NCBI GenBank assembly: GCA_964583335.1
Contig: CAZOVG010000001.1
Coordinates: 496,001 to 560,000 of the forward strand
Direction of reading: 5' to 3'
Length of the DNA stretch: 64,000 bases
Origin: JAGNKE01 sp964583335
GTDB lineage: Bacteria; Pseudomonadota; Alphaproteobacteria; Micavibrionales; Micavibrionaceae
Of the stretch, positions 26,375 through 34,769 are shown one piece after another; positions within the stretch are counted from its first letter, which is position 1, and the number at the start of each line of letters is the position of its first letter. The translations under genes and the position numbers were made by a program. The notes beneath the pieces are model-generated. The model saw only the letters and a list, made by a program, of their open reading frames with translations. It had not been told where the DNA came from and did not search any database.

Positions 26375-27010
26375 ATGGCTGGATTTATGAAGCGTTTTGC
26401 ATTGATTCTGAGTGTTCTGGGTGTTTTTACGGCGGTTCCGGCGTGGGCGGCGGTCGATCCTGCTGTTGTGGCGCGGGCCGAGAAATATTTCCAGAATCTC
26501 AAGACCGCGCAGGCGCGGTTCGTGCAAACCACGCATGTCGGGCAGCAAATGACCGGGACGTTCTATCTGAGCCGCCCCGGCAAGCTGAGGTTCGAATATG
26601 ACCCGCCGAACAAGGATTTCGTGGTGGCGGACGGGACGTTCATCTATTTCTATGACGGGGAGCTGGACGAGCAGACCAACGCGCCGATCGGTACGACGCT
26701 GGCGGATTTCTTCCTGCGTAAGGAGTTTTCTTTGAAGGGGGATTTGACCGTCAAGGAGACGAAAGAGGCGGGCGGGTTCATCCAGATCGAGGTGACGCAG
26801 ACCTCGGACCCGTCTGAGGGGACGCTGACCTTCGCCTTTTCGCCGGATACCTTCGCGCTTAAGAAATGGCGCGTGGTGGACGGGCAGGGCGCGATCACGG
26901 AAATCGAGCTGTTTTACCTTAAAACCGGGGTCGAGCTGGACCGGAAGCTGTTCGGGTATGTCGATCCGCGCCTGAAAGACAAAGACAGAAAGCCGACATT
27001 TAATGAATGA
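26375..27010 (+). CDS. lolA: Outer-membrane lipoprotein carrier LolA
   Basis: 211 residues from the ATG at 26375. A GTG at 26306 adds a non-signal extension, while the ATG gives MAGFMKRFALILSVLGVFTAVPAWA, a clean signal peptide; an ATG at 26387 is equally possible. The mature part has the LolA pattern: YFQNLKTAQARFVQTT, GTFYLSRPGKLRFEYDPPNK, a strand with IYFYDGELDEQT and a late KKWRVVDGQGAITEIEL. LolA carries lipoproteins, including MlaA and probably the lipoprotein at 47.8 kb, across the periplasm. It overlaps recR by 8 nt. Confidence 0.92.
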   Translation: MAGFMKRFALILSVLGVFTAVPAWAAVDPAVVARAEKYFQNLKTAQARFVQTTHVGQQMTGTFYLSRPGKLRFEYDPPNKDFVVADGTFIYFYDGELDEQTNAPIGTTLADFFLRKEFSLKGDLTVKETKEAGGFIQIEVTQTSDPSEGTLTFAFSPDTFALKKWRVVDGQGAITEIELFYLKTGVELDRKLFGYVDPRLKDKDRKPTFNE

Positions 27011-27650
27011 GGGGCCGCTCGATCATCTGATCCGCATGCTGGCCGGGCTTCCGGGGCTCGGCAACCGCTCGGCGCGGCGGATCGCGCTGCACCTGCTTGA
27101 ACGGCGGGAGACGCTCATGCAGCCGCTGGCGCGGGCGCTGGAGCGCGGGGCGAGCGAGATTTGCGCCTGCGAGACCTGCGGAAACTTCGATTCGATTTCG
27201 CCGTGCGGGATTTGCCGCGATCACGGGCGCGATGCCGCGAAAATCTGCATCGTGGCGCAGGTGAGCGACGTCTGGGCCGTCGAGCGGACGGGCGCGTTTC
27301 GCGGGCGATACCATGTTCTGGGCGGGCTTCTCTCCGCGCTGGACGGGATCGGGCCGGAGGAATTGCGGATCGATTTGTTGCTGCGGCGGGCGGAGGCGTT
27401 GTGCGCTCCGGTCGCGGTTCCGGCGGGAGGATTTGCCGAAGAGGAAAAAGTGCAGCAAAATTTTGAGGTCATTCTGGCCCTGCCCGCGACAGTGGACGGG
27501 CAATCCACCGCGCATTATGTTTGCGACAGATTGCGGAAATACCCATTAAAAATCAGTCGCCTGGCGCACGGCGTCCCGGTCGGCGGCGAGCTGGATTATC
27601 TTGATGACGGGACGATTGTCACCGCCCTCAACTCCAGAAGTGCAGCATAA
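27003..27650 (+). CDS. recR: Recombination mediator RecR
   Basis: 215 residues. An N-terminal helix-hairpin-helix with LAGLPGLGNRSARRIALHLL is followed by a zinc-finger region CETCGNF with CGICRDHGRD, then a Toprim domain starting ICIVAQVSDVWAVERTGAFRGRYHVLGG. The C-terminal LAHGVPVGGELDYLDDGT is the Walker-B-like RecR end. RecR acts with RecO and RecF to load RecA at single-strand gaps. In many genomes recR follows dnaX-ybaB, but here it is coupled to lolA. A full palindromic repeat starts 3 nt after its stop. Confidence 0.95.
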   Translation: MNEGPLDHLIRMLAGLPGLGNRSARRIALHLLERRETLMQPLARALERGASEICACETCGNFDSISPCGICRDHGRDAAKICIVAQVSDVWAVERTGAFRGRYHVLGGLLSALDGIGPEELRIDLLLRRAEALCAPVAVPAGGFAEEEKVQQNFEVILALPATVDGQSTAHYVCDRLRKYPLKISRLAHGVPVGGELDYLDDGTIVTALNSRSAA

Positions 27651-27652
27651 AC

Positions 27653-27756
27653 AAGAGCTTTCCCTTTTGCGTCCGGGCGGCGTTACCGCGTCGCTCATGT
27701 ACTTTTTGTACACTTCGCTCCTTGTGCCTTGCCCGGCCACAAAATGGTTTGCTCTT
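27653..27756 (+). repeat. Intergenic palindromic repeat, copy A
   Basis: A 104-nt imperfect inverted repeat. The outer 26 nt of each side match at about 20 positions: AAGAGC pairs with GCTCTT, TTTTG with CAAAA, and CCGGGC with GCCCGG. The inner core has GCGTTACCGCGTC on the left, a small hairpin TGTAC-TTTTT-GTACA in the middle and CTTCGCTCCTTGTGCCT on the right, the same core as copies B and C. It begins 3 nt after the recR stop. Confidence 0.75.
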
Positions 27757-27774
27757 ATATTTTTGCGCCCACAC

Positions 27775-28110
27775 TCATTCCTTTTCGGAAACGTAGACGG
27801 TGCCGTCGGGCGAGGCGCGCAGCACGGCGACGTGAGTGTAATGGCCGGACTGGTCGCCGCCGAGGGCAAAATCATAATAGAGTCCGGCGGGGTAGTAATG
27901 GTCGGACGCGGTAGCCGTGACGGCGGAATTTCCGAATTTCACGAAGACCGGGACGGTGGCGTAGAGGCTGACGACCCGGGTTTCGGCGTTGAAGGCGGCC
28001 GTGTTGCGGGCTGAGGCCGCCCCGGCGGCGATGGCGTGGGCGCCCGAGGCGCGCAGGCGCAGGGCGGGGATGGCGTTGTCGTTGATATCGGTGGGCATCA
28101 AGGTTGGCAT
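27775..28110 (-). CDS. Orphan small protein, possibly phage-related
   Basis: 111 residues from the ATG at 28110; an in-frame upstream extension overlaps the terminator and is unlikely to be translated. The protein is rich in Ala, Thr and Val, with NTAAFNAETRVVSLYATVPVFVKFG-type beta strands followed by ASDHYYPAGLYYDFALGG. This resembles small structural or decoration proteins found near phage tail or head genes in alphaproteobacteria, but that is memory of a pattern and no other phage gene is near. There is no signal peptide. It is isolated between palindromic repeat A and a terminator on its 5' side. Confidence 0.5.
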   Translation of the reverse strand: MPTLMPTDINDNAIPALRLRASGAHAIAAGAASARNTAAFNAETRVVSLYATVPVFVKFGNSAVTATASDHYYPAGLYYDFALGGDQSGHYTHVAVLRASPDGTVYVSEKE

Positions 28111-28150
28111 GGTTCGGGTCTTTCTTTCGTTCGGGTTTTCGGATGGGCAT

Positions 28151-28175
28151 AAAAAAGCCCGCCGGGAGGGCGGGC
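28151..28175 (-). terminator. Rho-independent terminator (minus strand)
   Basis: On the minus strand GCCCGCC (28175-28169) pairs with GGCGGGC (28163-28157) around a 5-nt loop, followed by six T residues. It stops transcription coming from the receiver-domain gene at 28.5-29.3 kb before the orphan gene, whose start codon lies 41 nt further on. Confidence 0.75.
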
Positions 28176-28402
28176 GCAAATCGGGCGTTGCGGCTTTACT
28201 TTAGGCGAGGCAGGATCGTTTTGTCAAGAAAATATTCCTAATTATGGTGAGAGCCTGTTTCTGGATTATTGGTGAGGTCTCTACTCCGGGCCATGAATCG
28301 CGTAGACGCCAAGCTGTTTTTTTGAAACACAACGGGCACAACGAACACAGCGCTTGCGGCGGTTTTTTGAACTATGGAGATTAAGGGGTTTGTTTTTACT
28401 GG

Positions 28403-28422
28403 ATCCCCGCATGCGCGGGGAT
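28403..28422. repeat. Short perfect palindromic hairpin (REP-like)
   Basis: ATCCCCGC and GCGGGGAT form an 8-bp perfect stem around ATGC, inside ACTGGATCCCCGC...GGGGATGCC. Similar TGGAT(C/T)CCCGC...GCGGGAAT palindromes are common as dispersed intergenic repeats in Proteobacteria. This is the only copy in the window. The remaining bases from 28205 to 28458 show no gene. Confidence 0.5.
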
Positions 28423-28458
28423 GCCAAGGGAGGACCGCGATGACGGGCGCGTCCGCGC

Positions 28459-29286
28459 TTAGCGGCCCGCGCTGTCTTTGGTGAGGTAGTGTTCGATGAT
28501 CTGGCCGCCCACAGGGAGATCGACGAGTTTCACGGTCACTTCGGGCGCGACCTCGCCGGCGGCGAAGAATTCCTTGAAGCCCGCGATGGCCTCGGCGAAA
28601 CGGTTGGCGGCCTCCTCCGGCTCGGTCTCGTAGAGGGGCCGTTGCAGCAGCAGGGCGTATTCGAAGCGTTCAGTCTGCGCGATGATGTCGGATTGACGGC
28701 GCAGGCGGACAAGATATTGCGAGAGCTTGGCGACCGTGTAGTCGGCGGCGTAGGGGCCTTCGCGCTCGGCGATGTCCTGATAGTTCGAGAGGCGGATGAA
28801 GACGATATAGGTGCGTTCGCCGTAACGGTCGGCCCGGTCGATGGCGGAGAGGAAGAGCTGGTTGAAGGCGGATTTGGCGATGATGCCGCCCGCGCTGGGG
28901 TAATCTTCCTTGTCGTCGCCGATGCGCTTGATGAGGGCGGTCAGGCGCTTGGCGTTTTCCACCTTGCGGTCGAGCTCCTCGGGGTCGATGGGTTTGGCGA
29001 TGTAATCGTTCGCGCCGGACTGGATGGCCTCAACGCGGGTGCCTTGGGTGGCCATGTGTAAAATATAGGGGTAGTTTCCGCTGGCGCGGCGCAGGTTCAA
29101 GACCACCGGGCGGGCGCTTGTGAGCGGCATGGGGTCGAGAAAGATCATATCGAAGCGTTCGGTGCCCATCAGATCGACGGCGTTGTTCTTGGAGCTTTCT
29201 TCCTTGATCACGTGGCCCAAAGGCTCCAGACGCGATTTCATGAGCTGGGCGGTGATGCCTTCCCGGTCTACGACTAAAATTTTCAT
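28459..29286 (-). CDS. Receiver domain fused to a degenerate GGDEF domain
   Basis: 275 residues. The receiver domain (1-120) has VVDRE near 5-9, a FLD phospho-acceptor near 49-51 and AKPID with the conserved Lys near 100. The second half has the size and pattern of a GGDEF fold (ADRYGERTYIVFIRLSNYQDIAEREG, then ALLLQRPL), but the active-site loop reads ERFEY where GGDEF should be, so it cannot make cyclic di-GMP in the known way. Probably it is a signalling output or binding module. It is transcribed alone, with a terminator about 280 nt downstream on the same strand. Confidence 0.8.
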   Translation of the reverse strand: MKILVVDREGITAQLMKSRLEPLGHVIKEESSKNNAVDLMGTERFDMIFLDPMPLTSARPVVLNLRRASGNYPYILHMATQGTRVEAIQSGANDYIAKPIDPEELDRKVENAKRLTALIKRIGDDKEDYPSAGGIIAKSAFNQLFLSAIDRADRYGERTYIVFIRLSNYQDIAEREGPYAADYTVAKLSQYLVRLRRQSDIIAQTERFEYALLLQRPLYETEPEEAANRFAEAIAGFKEFFAAGEVAPEVTVKLVDLPVGGQIIEHYLTKDSAGR

Positions 29287-29614
29287 AATGCGCGAGCCTT
29301 TGAAATATCTATACGGATTTAATGTCTCATAACGCAGTGGGCGGTGTAAACGCCCTTCGATGATGTCAGAAAATCCCTGCCGAAAGATTAACGCGGGCGC
29401 GTGTTTTTTTAGTGTTTTTCATAACTTAGCTTTCTTTCCGACCTGTGGGAAAGGCTTGGAAAGCCCTTTGTTTCCTTTGCGGTTTTTGGGTTGTTTGTTT
29501 CGGTGAACGAGGGGCGCGGCTGTTTTTTTCAGGCTTGTGTTTGACATTCGGAGCCGGGTGCGATAGAGAATTTCATCCATCGCGGGGGGTTTACAGTGTT
29601 AAACAGCCCGCTGG
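29287..29614. other. Intergenic region before tRNA-Leu
   Basis: 328 nt without a recognisable gene, holding the presumed promoters of the receiver-domain gene and the tRNA. A weak hairpin (ACGC/GCGT, 29391-29402) is followed by GTTTTTTT, and another GGGCG/CGCCC stem lies at 29339-29355. Neither has a gene to serve on the plus strand. Confidence 0.4.
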
Positions 29615-29700
29615 GCCCAGGTGGCGAAATGGTAGACGCGCCAGTTTCAGGTACTGGTGATCGCAAGGTCGTGGAGGTTCGAGTCCTCTTCTGGGCACCA
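29615..29700 (+). tRNA. tRNA-Leu (anticodon CAG)
   Basis: 86 nt including an encoded CCA end. Acceptor arms GCCCAGG and TCTGGGC pair. The anticodon stem CCAGT/ACTGG closes a 7-nt loop TTCAGGT, giving anticodon CAG, which reads CUG. A long variable arm (TGATCGCAAGGTCGT) marks a class II tRNA, and the T arm is GGAGG-TTCGAGT-CCTCT. All four arms fold by eye. Confidence 0.95.
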
Positions 29701-29837
29701 TATTTTTTTCGGGGGCTTGCCGTTTTCCGGGCCACGCCCCCCGTTTTTCCTGTTTTTTGATCGCGGGGGTTGCCCCGGCAAGGCGTTCGTGGTTTTTTAA
29801 ACGGGATAATTAACGCTAAAGAATCGGACGCGGACCC

Positions 29838-30449
29838 TTGAGCATCACCCTTCATAAAAACGATCTTCCCGCCGGGCTGAATTTTGGCTCCTCCGTTGCC
29901 ATCGACACGGAGACGATGGGCCTGAACCCGCTGCGCGACCGTTTGTGTCTTGTGCAGCTTTCGGCCGGAGACGGGACGGCGCATCTGGTGCAGCTTGAGG
30001 ACGGGCGTTACGAGGCGCCGAACCTGCGGGCGTTGCTGGCCGACCCCAAGGTCACCAAAATTTTTCATTTTGCGCGGTTCGATCTGGCGTCGATCCATCA
30101 GTATCTTAATGTGTTATGCGCTCCGGTTTATTGTACCAAGATCGCCTCAAAGCTGGCACGGACCTATACGGATGCGCACAGCCTGAGGTGCCTCTGCCGG
30201 GATATTCTGGGCGTTGAGCTGAATAAGCAGCAGCAATCCTCTGACTGGGGTGCTGCGGACCTGAGCAGCGAGCAACTGAGCTATGCGGCGAGCGATGTTT
30301 ATTATCTGCACAAACTGCGTGATCGGCTGGAGGTTATGCTGATCCGCGAAGGGCGAGCGGAGATCGCACGTAAATGTTTTGAATTCCTGCCCGCGCGGGC
30401 GGAACTTGATCTCGCGGGTTGGAGCGAGACTGATATTTTCGCGCATTGA
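29838..30449 (+). CDS. Short ribonuclease D-type 3'-5' exonuclease
   Basis: 203 residues, only the DEDDy nuclease domain. Catalytic motifs are visible: AIDTETMG near the start, HFARFDLASI in the middle and YAASDVYYL near 155-163 with the Y and D of motif III. The HRDC domains of E. coli RNase D are absent, as in the short alphaproteobacterial forms. It probably trims 3' ends of tRNA or other RNA. The start is a TTG at 29838, since no ATG occurs before the first catalytic motif. It sits 12 nt upstream of kdsD and may be its operon leader. Confidence 0.85.
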   Translation: MSITLHKNDLPAGLNFGSSVAIDTETMGLNPLRDRLCLVQLSAGDGTAHLVQLEDGRYEAPNLRALLADPKVTKIFHFARFDLASIHQYLNVLCAPVYCTKIASKLARTYTDAHSLRCLCRDILGVELNKQQQSSDWGAADLSSEQLSYAASDVYYLHKLRDRLEVMLIREGRAEIARKCFEFLPARAELDLAGWSETDIFAH

Positions 30450-30461
30450 GGCTTTCCTGAC

Positions 30462-31451
30462 ATGGATGCAAAGAAAGACATAGAGCACGCAGTCCGGGTG
30501 TTGCGCGCGGAAGCTGACGCGCTGAACCTCATGGCCGACAGCGTGGGCGATAGTTTTTCGCAGGCTGTGGATGCCATTCATAAGATGAAGAGGACGGAGC
30601 AAGGGTCAGGCCGCCTGATCGTCGCGGGAATCGGCAAGAGCGGCCATGTGGCGCGGAAGATCGCGGCGACGCTGGCCTCCACGGGCACGCCGTCCTATTA
30701 CGTTCACCCCGGCGAGGCGAGCCACGGGGATATGGGCATGATCACCGGGCGGGACGTCGTTCTGATGTTGTCGAATTCCGGCGAGAATTCCGAGCTTTCC
30801 GACCTTATTCACTATACGCGGCGTTTCGATATCACGCTGATCGCGCTGACCGGGAATCCGGATAGCACGCTTGCGAAATACGCGGATATCCGCCTTGTTT
30901 ATCCGAAAGTGCCCGAGGCGTGCCCGAACGGGCTGGCGCCGACCACTTCGACCACGATGATGATCGCGATGGGGGATGCGCTGGCTGTCGCGCTGCTTGA
31001 GCGGATGGGCCTAACGCCCGAACAATACAAGGTTTTTCATCCGGGCGGAAAATTGGGCCAGAGGCTGATGAAGGTTTCGGAGCTGATGGTCAAGGGCGAC
31101 GATTTGCCGTTCGTGTCTGAAGACAGTCTGATGGACAAGGCGCTGATCGCGCTTACGGAGAAGAATCTCGGGATCGCGCTGGTGGTGGACAAAAACAAGG
31201 CGCTTTTGGGGATTATCACCGACGGGGATCTCAAGCGCCATATGGCGCCGGACTTGCTATCGAAGCGGGTCGTATCCATTATGACCTCGAGCCCAAAAAC
31301 CATCCGTCCCGACGCGTTGGGGGTCGAGGCGCTCGATCTTATGACCAAGGAGGCGGGACGCTATATCACGACGCTCGTGGTTATGGACGAGGCGGGCGTA
31401 TTGCAGGGAATCATCCGTTTGCAGGATTGCTTGAAGGCCGGTTTGGCCTGA
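30462..31451 (+). CDS. kdsD: Arabinose-5-phosphate isomerase KdsD/KpsF
   Basis: 329 residues. A sugar-isomerase (SIS) domain at about 30-180 contains GIGKSGHVARKIAATLASTG and HPGEASHGDMGMI; two CBS domains follow at about 205-265 and 270-328. The enzyme makes arabinose 5-phosphate from ribulose 5-phosphate, the first step to Kdo for LPS. It heads the run lptC-lptA-lysE-lptB, so LPS sugar supply and LPS export are clustered. Length is the family norm. Confidence 0.94.
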   Translation: MDAKKDIEHAVRVLRAEADALNLMADSVGDSFSQAVDAIHKMKRTEQGSGRLIVAGIGKSGHVARKIAATLASTGTPSYYVHPGEASHGDMGMITGRDVVLMLSNSGENSELSDLIHYTRRFDITLIALTGNPDSTLAKYADIRLVYPKVPEACPNGLAPTTSTTMMIAMGDALAVALLERMGLTPEQYKVFHPGGKLGQRLMKVSELMVKGDDLPFVSEDSLMDKALIALTEKNLGIALVVDKNKALLGIITDGDLKRHMAPDLLSKRVVSIMTSSPKTIRPDALGVEALDLMTKEAGRYITTLVVMDEAGVLQGIIRLQDCLKAGLA

Positions 31452-31479
31452 GATAAAAATTTTCTTTGGAATCAAGAGA

Positions 31480-32184
31480 ATGAACACCGATCGTAACAGG
31501 CAAAAACAACCTTCGGCCAGCGCGCAGGCGGCCTCCGACCAGCGGATCGAGCGTTTGAGTCGCCGGGAGCCCGCCGCGCAGGCTTATGGTGCGGGGTATA
31601 CCAAGTTTGTGCGGACGATGCGGCTCGTGCTGCCGCTGATCGCCGCCGGGATCGTCATGATTCTCTTTCTGTGGCCCGCCGGGCGGGACGAGGCGATCGT
31701 ACCGGTTGCGCAGGAGCGCACGATGCTCAAGGATCAGAAAATCGCCAAGAACGAGTTGATCAACCCGCAGTTCGAAAGCGCGGACAAGAAAAACAATCCC
31801 TATAAGATCAGTGCGGCGCGGGCGATTCAGGGCGAGAAGAACGAGGATTTGATCATGCTGGAGAAGCCCGTGGGCGTGATGACCATGGAGGGGGGCGCGA
31901 AGATTGAGGTAACGTCGCTGACGGGCGCTTACAGAAGAGACACGGAGCGTTTCTTTTTGTCAGGGCAGGTGGATTTCCTGCACGACAAGGGTTACCGCTT
32001 GCGGAGCGAGGAGGCGCATATCGACTTGCGCGGCAAGCTGGCTTGGACCGAGAGGGCTGTGCAGGCTACGGGACCGGATCTTTCCATTGATGCCAAGGGC
32101 ATGACGGCGAACAGCGAGACGGGCGAAGTTGTGTTTTCGGGGCCAGCGAAGCTGGTTCTTACAAAGGGATTGGACGGTTTATGA
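31480..32184 (+). CDS. lptC: LPS export protein LptC
   Basis: 234 residues. A hydrophilic N-terminus rich in Gln/Arg precedes one membrane helix at about 48-68 (LVLPLIAAGIVMILFLW). The periplasmic part has the LptC jellyroll pattern: NPQFESADKKNNPYKISAARA, MTMEGGAKIEVTSLTGAYRRD and YRLRSEEAHIDLR. LptC receives LPS from LptBFG and passes it to LptA. Its stop overlaps the lptA start by 4 nt (ATGA). Confidence 0.9.
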   Translation: MNTDRNRQKQPSASAQAASDQRIERLSRREPAAQAYGAGYTKFVRTMRLVLPLIAAGIVMILFLWPAGRDEAIVPVAQERTMLKDQKIAKNELINPQFESADKKNNPYKISAARAIQGEKNEDLIMLEKPVGVMTMEGGAKIEVTSLTGAYRRDTERFFLSGQVDFLHDKGYRLRSEEAHIDLRGKLAWTERAVQATGPDLSIDAKGMTANSETGEVVFSGPAKLVLTKGLDGL

Positions 32185-33035
32185 GTCCGGATGTTTCGAT
32201 AAAGTTGCCCCCTATCAGGCGCTGGTTTGCCTTTGGTGTTCTCGCGCTATCCGTTTTTGCCTTTTCGCCAGTCCGGGCGCAGGTCAACCCCGAGGCGGGG
32301 AAGAAGCTTGAGATCACCGCCGATGGCGGGCTGGAATGGCACCGGAACGAGCAATATTTCCGTGCGACCAAAAACGTCCGCGCGGAGCAGGGTGGAACGG
32401 TGTTGAATTCCGCCATCCTGACTGCGCGGTACAAGGAGAGCCCCGCAGGCGATATGAAGGTTTATGAGGTGGAGGCGACGGGCAGCGTGCAGATCGTTTC
32501 TGCTGAGAGCAAAGCCTATGGTGAGCGCGCGGTCTATGACATCGACAAGGGGCTGGCGGTCATGACCGGGAAGGGATTGAAGCTCATTACCCGCGATCAT
32601 ACCGTGACGGCGCAGGAGCGGTTTGAATACTGGACCACACAGGGGCGGCTAAGGGCCGTCGGTCGGGCGGTGGCGGTGCAGGCCGAAGACCGGATCGAGG
32701 CGGACGAGCTTTCCGCCGTGTTCACGGAGGATAAAGACGGCAAGCGCGTACTAAAGACACTGGAGGCGACCGGGAACGTGGTGATTACCACGCCGACAGA
32801 GGTTCTGACGGGTGACAAGGGCGTTTATACCGCCGAGACGAATATCGCGGAGCTGACGGGCAAGGTGAAGATCAAGCGCGGGCCGAACGAGCTTGAGGGC
32901 GATAAGGCCACGGTGAACCTCAATACCAACGTCAGTTCGGTCACGGGCGGGGTCGAGGGGCAGAGCGGGCGGGTGCGGGCGGTGTTCTTCCCGGGTTCGG
33001 AAAAGAAGCCCGAGATCGAGAAAAAGCCTGAATAA
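32181..33035 (+). CDS. lptA: LPS transport periplasmic protein LptA (OstA domain)
   Basis: 284 residues with a signal peptide (WFAFGVLALSVFAFSPVRAQ). The rest is beta-strand repeats of the OstA/LptA jellyroll, including LEWHRNEQYFRATKNVRAEQGG, EVEATGSVQIVSAESKAYGERAVYD and KTLEATGNVVITTPTEVLTGDKG. At 284 residues it is longer than E. coli LptA (185), owing to more strands and a charged EKKPE tail. LptA bridges the periplasm between LptC and LptD. It is coupled to lptC. Confidence 0.92.
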   Translation: MSPDVSIKLPPIRRWFAFGVLALSVFAFSPVRAQVNPEAGKKLEITADGGLEWHRNEQYFRATKNVRAEQGGTVLNSAILTARYKESPAGDMKVYEVEATGSVQIVSAESKAYGERAVYDIDKGLAVMTGKGLKLITRDHTVTAQERFEYWTTQGRLRAVGRAVAVQAEDRIEADELSAVFTEDKDGKRVLKTLEATGNVVITTPTEVLTGDKGVYTAETNIAELTGKVKIKRGPNELEGDKATVNLNTNVSSVTGGVEGQSGRVRAVFFPGSEKKPEIEKKPE

Positions 33036-33077
33036 TTCAGGGGTTTATGATATACGGGGTGGGGGAGCAGGTCAGGG

Positions 33078-33710
33078 ATGACGCTTTTTTTTCATTGGCT
33101 TTTGATGGCTTCGGTGCAGGCTGCGGCGACGATTTCGCCGGGGCCGGCGTTCGTGGTGGCCGTGCGCAACGCGATGGCCTATGACCGCCGGACGGGGATT
33201 TTTACCGCGTTCGGTCTGGGGCTGGGCGTGGCCGTTCATGTGCTGGTGGTCTTGTGCGGGCTGGCGGTTTTGCTGCAGCATTATACGTTTATGTTCGACC
33301 TGATCCGCTATGCGGGCGCGGCGTACCTGATTTATATCGGCGGGAAGGCCCTGATGAGCCGGGCCAAGCCGAAGGCCGTTTCAACGGAGGCGGTCGCGCC
33401 GGAGCGGGCCAGCATATCGGCGCGGAAGGCAGTCTCCATCGGGTTCCTAACCAATCTTTTGAACCCCAAGGCGGTGGTGTTTTTCACGGCTGTTTTCACC
33501 CAGTTCATCGGGCCGGGGACGCCCGTCGCCGTGATGGCGCTTTACGGTGCGACTTCGGTTGTCATTGAAATCGCTTGGTTTTCCGGCGTCGCGGTGGTTC
33601 TGACCGATCGGCGGATCAAGGAGCGTTTCATGGGGGCGGTGCACTGGGTCGAGCGGACCTGCGGCGGGCTGATGATCGGTCTTGGCATCAAACTGGCGTT
33701 TTCGAGGTGA
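33078..33710 (+). CDS. LysE/RhtB-family amino-acid exporter inside the lpt cluster
   Basis: 210 residues with about six membrane helices. The family start FHWLLMASVQAAATISPGPAFVVAVRNAM with its SPGP motif, then GLGLGVAVHVLVVLCGLA and GFLTNLLNPKAVVFF, identify the LysE/RhtB/ArgO exporters. Substrate unknown. It lies 42 nt after lptA and 10 nt before lptB, interrupting the lptA-lptB pair that is adjacent in most Gram-negative genomes. Operon membership is likely from spacing. A role in LPS export is not implied by its family. Confidence 0.88.
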   Translation: MTLFFHWLLMASVQAAATISPGPAFVVAVRNAMAYDRRTGIFTAFGLGLGVAVHVLVVLCGLAVLLQHYTFMFDLIRYAGAAYLIYIGGKALMSRAKPKAVSTEAVAPERASISARKAVSIGFLTNLLNPKAVVFFTAVFTQFIGPGTPVAVMALYGATSVVIEIAWFSGVAVVLTDRRIKERFMGAVHWVERTCGGLMIGLGIKLAFSR

Positions 33711-33720
33711 GTTGTATATT

Positions 33721-34497
33721 ATGACAAACACTATGGCGCCACCGAGAAAACGAAAACCGAGATTGCAGAGCGTGCCGCGCGGGCTGAGCGCGCAGCATCT
33801 CTCGAAATCCTATAAGAAACGTCCCGTGCTGCGGGATGTCAGCCTGTCCATCGAGCGCGGGGAGGCCGTGGCGCTGCTTGGGCCCAACGGGGCTGGTAAA
33901 ACCACGTGTTTTCATATCATTACCGGATTGATCCACCCGGACGGGGGGAGCATCCTTTTGGACGGGCAGCCGATCACGGATTACCCGATGTACCGCCGGG
34001 CGCGGCTGGGGGTTGGATACCTGCCGCAAGAATCCTCGATTTTTAGAGGCTTAAGCGTCGAGGACAATATCCGCGTCGTCGTAGAATCGCAGAATTTGAG
34101 TGCCGAGGATCAGGATCTGCTGCTTGAGGATTTGCTGGCGGAGTTCGGGGTGGAGCATTTACGGCGCACCCCGGCGCTGGCGCTTTCCGGCGGGGAGCGG
34201 CGCAGGGTCGAGATCGCGCGGGCCTTGGCGGCGCGGCCTCATTTCGTGCTGCTCGACGAGCCGTTGGCCGGGATCGACCCGATCGCGGTCGGGGATATTC
34301 GCAATTTGATTTCCCAGCTCAAGAACCGTGGCATCGGCGTTCTGATCACCGATCACAACGTGCGGGATTGCCTCGGCATCGTGGACCGGGCCTATATCCT
34401 GCATGACGGGCGGGTTTTGATGGAGGGCACGCCGGATGATATCGTCGGCAATGACGATGTGCGGCGGGTTTATCTGGGCGAAGGCTTTAGTCTTTAA
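33721..34497 (+). CDS. lptB: LPS export ABC transporter ATPase LptB
   Basis: 258 residues from the ATG at 33721; an upstream in-frame start would overlap the exporter gene and is not needed. Walker A GPNGAGKTT lies near 55-63, the signature LSGGERRRVEIARALA follows, and Walker B is FVLLDEPLAGIDPIAV. ITDHNVRDCL and the late YILHDGRVLMEGTPDDIV are LptB hallmarks. A basic N-terminal extension of about 20 residues is added compared with E. coli. It energises LptF/LptG. A palindromic repeat starts 3 nt after the stop. Confidence 0.95.
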   Translation: MTNTMAPPRKRKPRLQSVPRGLSAQHLSKSYKKRPVLRDVSLSIERGEAVALLGPNGAGKTTCFHIITGLIHPDGGSILLDGQPITDYPMYRRARLGVGYLPQESSIFRGLSVEDNIRVVVESQNLSAEDQDLLLEDLLAEFGVEHLRRTPALALSGGERRRVEIARALAARPHFVLLDEPLAGIDPIAVGDIRNLISQLKNRGIGVLITDHNVRDCLGIVDRAYILHDGRVLMEGTPDDIVGNDDVRRVYLGEGFSL

Positions 34498-34499
34498 TT

Positions 34500-34598
34500 G
34501 GACCGCCATCGTTAATCCTGAATTGCGTTGCTTCGTCGCCCAAGCACCCTTGTACACTTCGCTCCTCGCGCCTAATTCAGGATCAACGCTGTTTGTCC
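34500..34598 (+). repeat. Intergenic palindromic repeat, copy B
   Basis: A 99-nt inverted repeat between lptB and rpoN. The left arm GTTAATCCTGAATT (34511-34524) pairs with AATTCAGGATCAAC (34574-34587) at 13 of 14 positions, and GGAC/GTCC close the ends. The core has GCGTTGCTTCGTC on the left and TTGTACACTTCGCTCCTCG on the right, as in copies A and C. The arm sequence differs from the other copies but still pairs with itself. Confidence 0.78.
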
Positions 34599-34769
34599 AA
34601 GCCCGTCTTGAGTGCCTAGATATTTGTTTTTTCCCCTGAAATTACAGGCGGTTTTGACGATATTCCGTAAATCTTCATCATTATGGCATTAAAATTGCTT
34701 TGTAGAACCCCGAGGCGCGGGGCGATTCGTTTTTCCGCGTCCGGGTTCGTCAATGTGGTGAGTATCGGT

